Shown one piece after another: positions 38,869 through 40,793 of a stretch of DNA of 40,793 nucleotides. Numbering within the stretch: position 1 is the stretch's first letter; every line of letters starts with the position of its first letter. The notes under the pieces were generated by a model. That model ran no database searches. It worked only from the letters and a program-made list of their open reading frames with translations, and was not told where the DNA came from. Source of the DNA: a virus. The stretch is taken from the IMG/VR virus record IMGVR_UViG_3300032561_000050, positions 1-40,793 of that record; one strand, 5' to 3'. The translations under genes were made by a program, and so were the position numbers.

Positions 38869-38966
38869 CGGAGCAAATTCGCTCGCCGTGGTGGCTACGG
38901 CGTTGTTATTTATAGATAATCAATCATTGCCGCATTTGCGCGCGCTGCCGCGCCGAGTGCGGCAAT
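38855..38966. promoter_or_regulatory. Three GCGGCAAT boxes around the repressor promoter
   Basis: GCGGCAAT occurs at 38855-38862 and 38959-38966, and inverted (ATTGCCGC) at 38926-38933. The last two extend to a 9-bp inverted repeat, ATTGCCGCA / TGCGGCAAT. The AT-rich TATAGATAAT (near 38911-38920) between them could hold the repressor -10. Probable operator half-sites for repressor or Ner. Confidence 0.5.
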
Positions 38967-38985
38967 GCGCCGGGGGCATCGCCGC

Positions 38986-39408
38986 ATGACATTGTCGGCG
39001 CGTCTTCGCTCTATTCGGCAGCACCTAAAGCTCAATCAAGACGCCATGACGGAGCGTTTTCGCCTCGGCGTAGGTGCTTGGAAACGCCTAGAGCTAGAGG
39101 GTCGCGCGCCAAAGGGTGACGTCCTTGCCCAGTTGGTCGAAATGGGGTTCTCGGCCGATTGGCTGCTTACCGGCGATGGCCAGATGCTGCGTGTCGCGCC
39201 GTCGGCCGCCGCAGCCTTGGACGATCATTTGCTAGGGATCTGCATCGAGGCCATCGACACTGAGCTGGCCCTGGCCAAGCGAACACTGCCGTCGGCCCGC
39301 AAGGCAGCGGCCATTTCCGCCCTGTACGAGCTGCTGGCCGACGAAGAGGGGGCTGCGCGGCAGCCGGACCACAAGGTGGTCCAACAATTCATCAAATTGG
39401 CAGGGTGA
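38986..39408 (+). CDS. XRE-type phage repressor
   Basis: 140 aa from the ATG at 38986, with GGGGG upstream; an ATG at 38965 is an alternative. HTH: LRSIRQHLKLNQDAMTERFRLGVGAWKRLELEGRAPKGD, then MGFSADWLLTGDGQML, the usual end of CI-type HTH domains. A helical C-terminus follows, with no LexA-type peptidase. Divergent from Ner, it should keep lysogeny by binding the boxes nearby. It is not of the Mu c type, whose DNA-binding domain is MuA-like. Confidence 0.88.
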   Translation: MTLSARLRSIRQHLKLNQDAMTERFRLGVGAWKRLELEGRAPKGDVLAQLVEMGFSADWLLTGDGQMLRVAPSAAAALDDHLLGICIEAIDTELALAKRTLPSARKAAAISALYELLADEEGAARQPDHKVVQQFIKLAG

Positions 39409-39418
39409 TGGGGGGGCT

Positions 39419-40195
39419 ATGGACGGATCGAATGACAACAACGCTGCTGCCGCCAGTCGGCGTGCGCGGGCCGAAAAGAAGCTGAGAGACGCCCTTTCGG
39501 CCGCCGATCCGGTCGAACCAAGTCCTCGGCCGAGGCGCAAGAGGGTTTCGGTGGCGCAATCACAATCGATCGAGGGCGATGGAAATACCCAAATTGGCTC
39601 GGAAGCCAAGGTGCGGCAGGCCATCAAGGGAAATAACAACACTCAGGTGTCGGGCGCCATTCAGGCCCTGACGGTGGTTACGGGCGGCACAGCAAAAATT
39701 CATGTGGCGCCCCCGCCGAATTCCATTGGGGCTAATGCCATTCTAAAGGAACGCATAACCGCTCTTTTCAACAAGCTTGGCCTGGAGCGCCAGAAGAGAC
39801 TTGGGAAGGCGGCCTTTGCCTCTATGTATTCAAATTTCAAAAGGGATTTTGATATCCCTGGAAAGCTCCCGTGGCACACCATCTGGCTTTGGCCCGAGGC
39901 GCGGGCAGGGGAAATCGCGAGCTATCTGGAAGGAAAGTACGCCAATACGATTTCCGGACGGGTGGAAAAGGCGGCCAGGGCTCCAGGATACAAGCACACG
40001 CGGCAACACCTTTTTGCCCGCGAGCGGGACTTCCTTGAACAGCTTGATCTGAAGCCGAAAGATCCAGAGGTCTTGGAGAAGATGGTCCGTTTGTTCGGAA
40101 CCGATACCCACAAGGAACTCACCCACCAGCAACATACTCAGTGGGTTGAATATTTGGAAACACTAGTGGATCGGCAATATGAACCAGCGGATTGA
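39419..40195 (+). CDS. Lysogeny-unit accessory protein A with GDGN repeats
   Basis: 258 aa, 10 bases after the repressor, same strand. Basic disordered N-terminus (RRARAEKKLRD, RPRRKR), then short beta repeats GDGNTQIG (53-60) and GNNNTQVSG (71-79), then an alpha-helical domain (about 105-250: ITALFNKLGLERQKRLGKAAFASMYSNFKRDFDIP, TIWLWPEARAGEIASYLEGKYANT). The helical domain loosely recalls ORF6C-type phage antirepressor C-termini. Richer in A+T than the structural genes. Probably expressed in the lysogen with the repressor; exclusion, defence or regulation are possible. Confidence 0.7.
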   Translation: MDGSNDNNAAAASRRARAEKKLRDALSAADPVEPSPRPRRKRVSVAQSQSIEGDGNTQIGSEAKVRQAIKGNNNTQVSGAIQALTVVTGGTAKIHVAPPPNSIGANAILKERITALFNKLGLERQKRLGKAAFASMYSNFKRDFDIPGKLPWHTIWLWPEARAGEIASYLEGKYANTISGRVEKAARAPGYKHTRQHLFARERDFLEQLDLKPKDPEVLEKMVRLFGTDTHKELTHQQHTQWVEYLETLVDRQYEPAD

Positions 40196-40565
40196 TGGAG
40201 ACGGAAATATCCAGGTTGGCCACTTTGTGGGTGACCTAACCATTTCTCAGCCAGATGCTGTTGATCCGAGCAACCCAAATATGGCTCCGTGCCCTGCCTG
40301 CGGCAATTACGGCTATTGGCGCATAGAAGAATGTCGGCGGTGCGGATTTCCTATTCTTAAATTCGTCCTGGACAAGGAAAATGAATATCGCAGAAAGGAG
40401 ATGTCTACCAAAGGTGTGATTGCAATTGTAATTGGTGCGGCGCTCATGGCGATGACCTCGCTTTCCTGGATACCAGATAGCTGGAAAGGGCAGTGCACCA
40501 TCTTTGGCTTAGTTGCTTTATTTATTGGCTTTGCCATCCTGTCGGCCGCCGACAAGGTGAGGTGA
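40179..40565 (+). CDS. Lysogeny-unit accessory protein B: GDGN motif, zinc ribbon, two membrane helices
   Basis: 128 aa, overlapping the end of protein A by 17 bases. N-terminal RIDGDGNIQVGHFVGDLTI repeats the motif of protein A. A zinc ribbon CPACGNYGYWRIEECRRCG (C38, C41, C52, C55) follows. Two membrane helices (about 80-97 and 106-122) end the protein. The shared motif and overlap suggest the two proteins act together, with B placing A at the membrane (inference). Confidence 0.7.
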   Translation: MNQRIDGDGNIQVGHFVGDLTISQPDAVDPSNPNMAPCPACGNYGYWRIEECRRCGFPILKFVLDKENEYRRKEMSTKGVIAIVIGAALMAMTSLSWIPDSWKGQCTIFGLVALFIGFAILSAADKVR

Positions 40566-40600
40566 GCGCCGCCCGGATTTGCGCCGTACGGCGCGGCGCT

Positions 40601-40770
40601 TGTCAAAAAGCGCGCGCCGGAACCCCTTTCCGAAGGCTGCCTCCCGTCTAAAAGGCCGCAGTCGTCAATTTTCGTTAAAGACCCCTTGAAAGCCGCTCTC
40701 CCGCTCGGTTCCCCATCCCGTACCGTCCAGGCTGGTCTAGGGTCATCCCAGCATTCCCTGAGTCTAAAAG
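40601..40770 (-). repeat. Candidate transposase-binding sites L1, L2, L3 at the repressor end
   Basis: On the minus strand, TTTTAGACT (about 40761-40769), TTTTAGACG (about 40645-40653) and TTTTTGACA (40601-40609). They share TTTTNGAC with TTTTGGACA and ATTTGGACA at the opposite end of the window and point the other way. Spacings of 116 and 44 bases between copies resemble the spread L1-L2-L3 layout of the Mu left end, while the other end has adjacent sites. The rest of 40566-40793 shows no gene. Confidence 0.5.
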
Positions 40771-40793
40771 CACCCACCGGGGGATAGCTGGGC

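Noticed and set aside
40664-40672. GTCAATTTT as another transposase site
   Set aside because: Differs from the TTTTNGAC core (reads AAATTGAC on the minus strand) and does not fit the 22-base phasing of the other copies.
1-40793. CRISPR arrays, insertion sequences, rRNA or tRNA genes
   Set aside because: No regularly spaced repeats, no IS transposase besides the MuA-type enzyme, and no rRNA or tRNA-like sequence was noticed.

Overview
The window holds what looks like one nearly complete Mu-type transposable prophage or phage of about 40.7 kb from a GC-rich alphaproteobacterium (a Rhodospirillales/Magnetospirillum-like host is a guess from protein style and base composition). Most genes are on the minus strand, so the phage reads right to left: immunity and transposition at the right, morphogenesis in the middle, DNA modification at the left. 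No sheath or Mu-type contractile-tail genes are visible. The tail is siphoviral and ends in a gene-transfer-agent-like set (DUF2460, DUF2163, NlpC/P60 peptidase, tip protein), so the phage combines Mu-type transposition, regulation and packaging with a GTA/lambda-like tail.

Right end to about 28 kb (early region). A short AT-richer end (40566-40793) carries three copies of a TTTTNGAC motif. Next come a plus-strand lysogeny unit (XRE repressor and two accessory genes sharing a GDGN repeat motif) and a divergent control region with repeated GCGGCAAT boxes. The minus-strand early operon encodes a Ner-like regulator, a stand-alone protein with MuA-type DNA-binding domains, the DDE transposase (MuA), the MuB ATPase, several small DNA-binding proteins including a lone DnaA domain IV, a DUF3164 protein, an MT-A70 methyltransferase, GemA/gp16 and a Mor/C-type activator. 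A plus-strand gene of foreign composition (29321-30238) interrupts this operon.

Middle (about 27.7-12.6 kb). The late region opens with a P5-like endolysin, a lipase-like protein, small membrane proteins, a holin candidate and a lipoprotein. It continues with TraR/DksA zinc finger, DUF2730, gp26-like and DUF3486 proteins, terminase, and a portal fused to a MuF domain. A 483-base gene-free block then carries a candidate structured RNA on the plus strand, with promoter, 9-bp closing stem and terminator, followed by a late-promoter candidate for the minus strand. Below it lie protease/scaffold, capsid, connector and tail tube genes, and a tail-chaperone pair joined by a clear -1 frameshift site.

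Left (about 12.6 kb to 1). Tape measure, tail-tip proteins, peptidase, large tip/host-specificity protein, self-cleaving-type tail fibre, a small downstream ORF, a plus-strand HEXXH protein, and a com-dam pair in the position of Mu com-mom. Two direct repeats 22 bp apart at 15-58 match the motif at the other end in inverted orientation and are candidate transposase-binding sites.

Regulation can be partly read. A perfect dyad (GGACA-WW-TGTCC) lies exactly 66 bp upstream of the GTG starts of both the endolysin gene and the protease gene, the positions of Mu Plys and PI. The single Mor/C-type protein, encoded directly upstream of the first dyad, is the obvious candidate activator.
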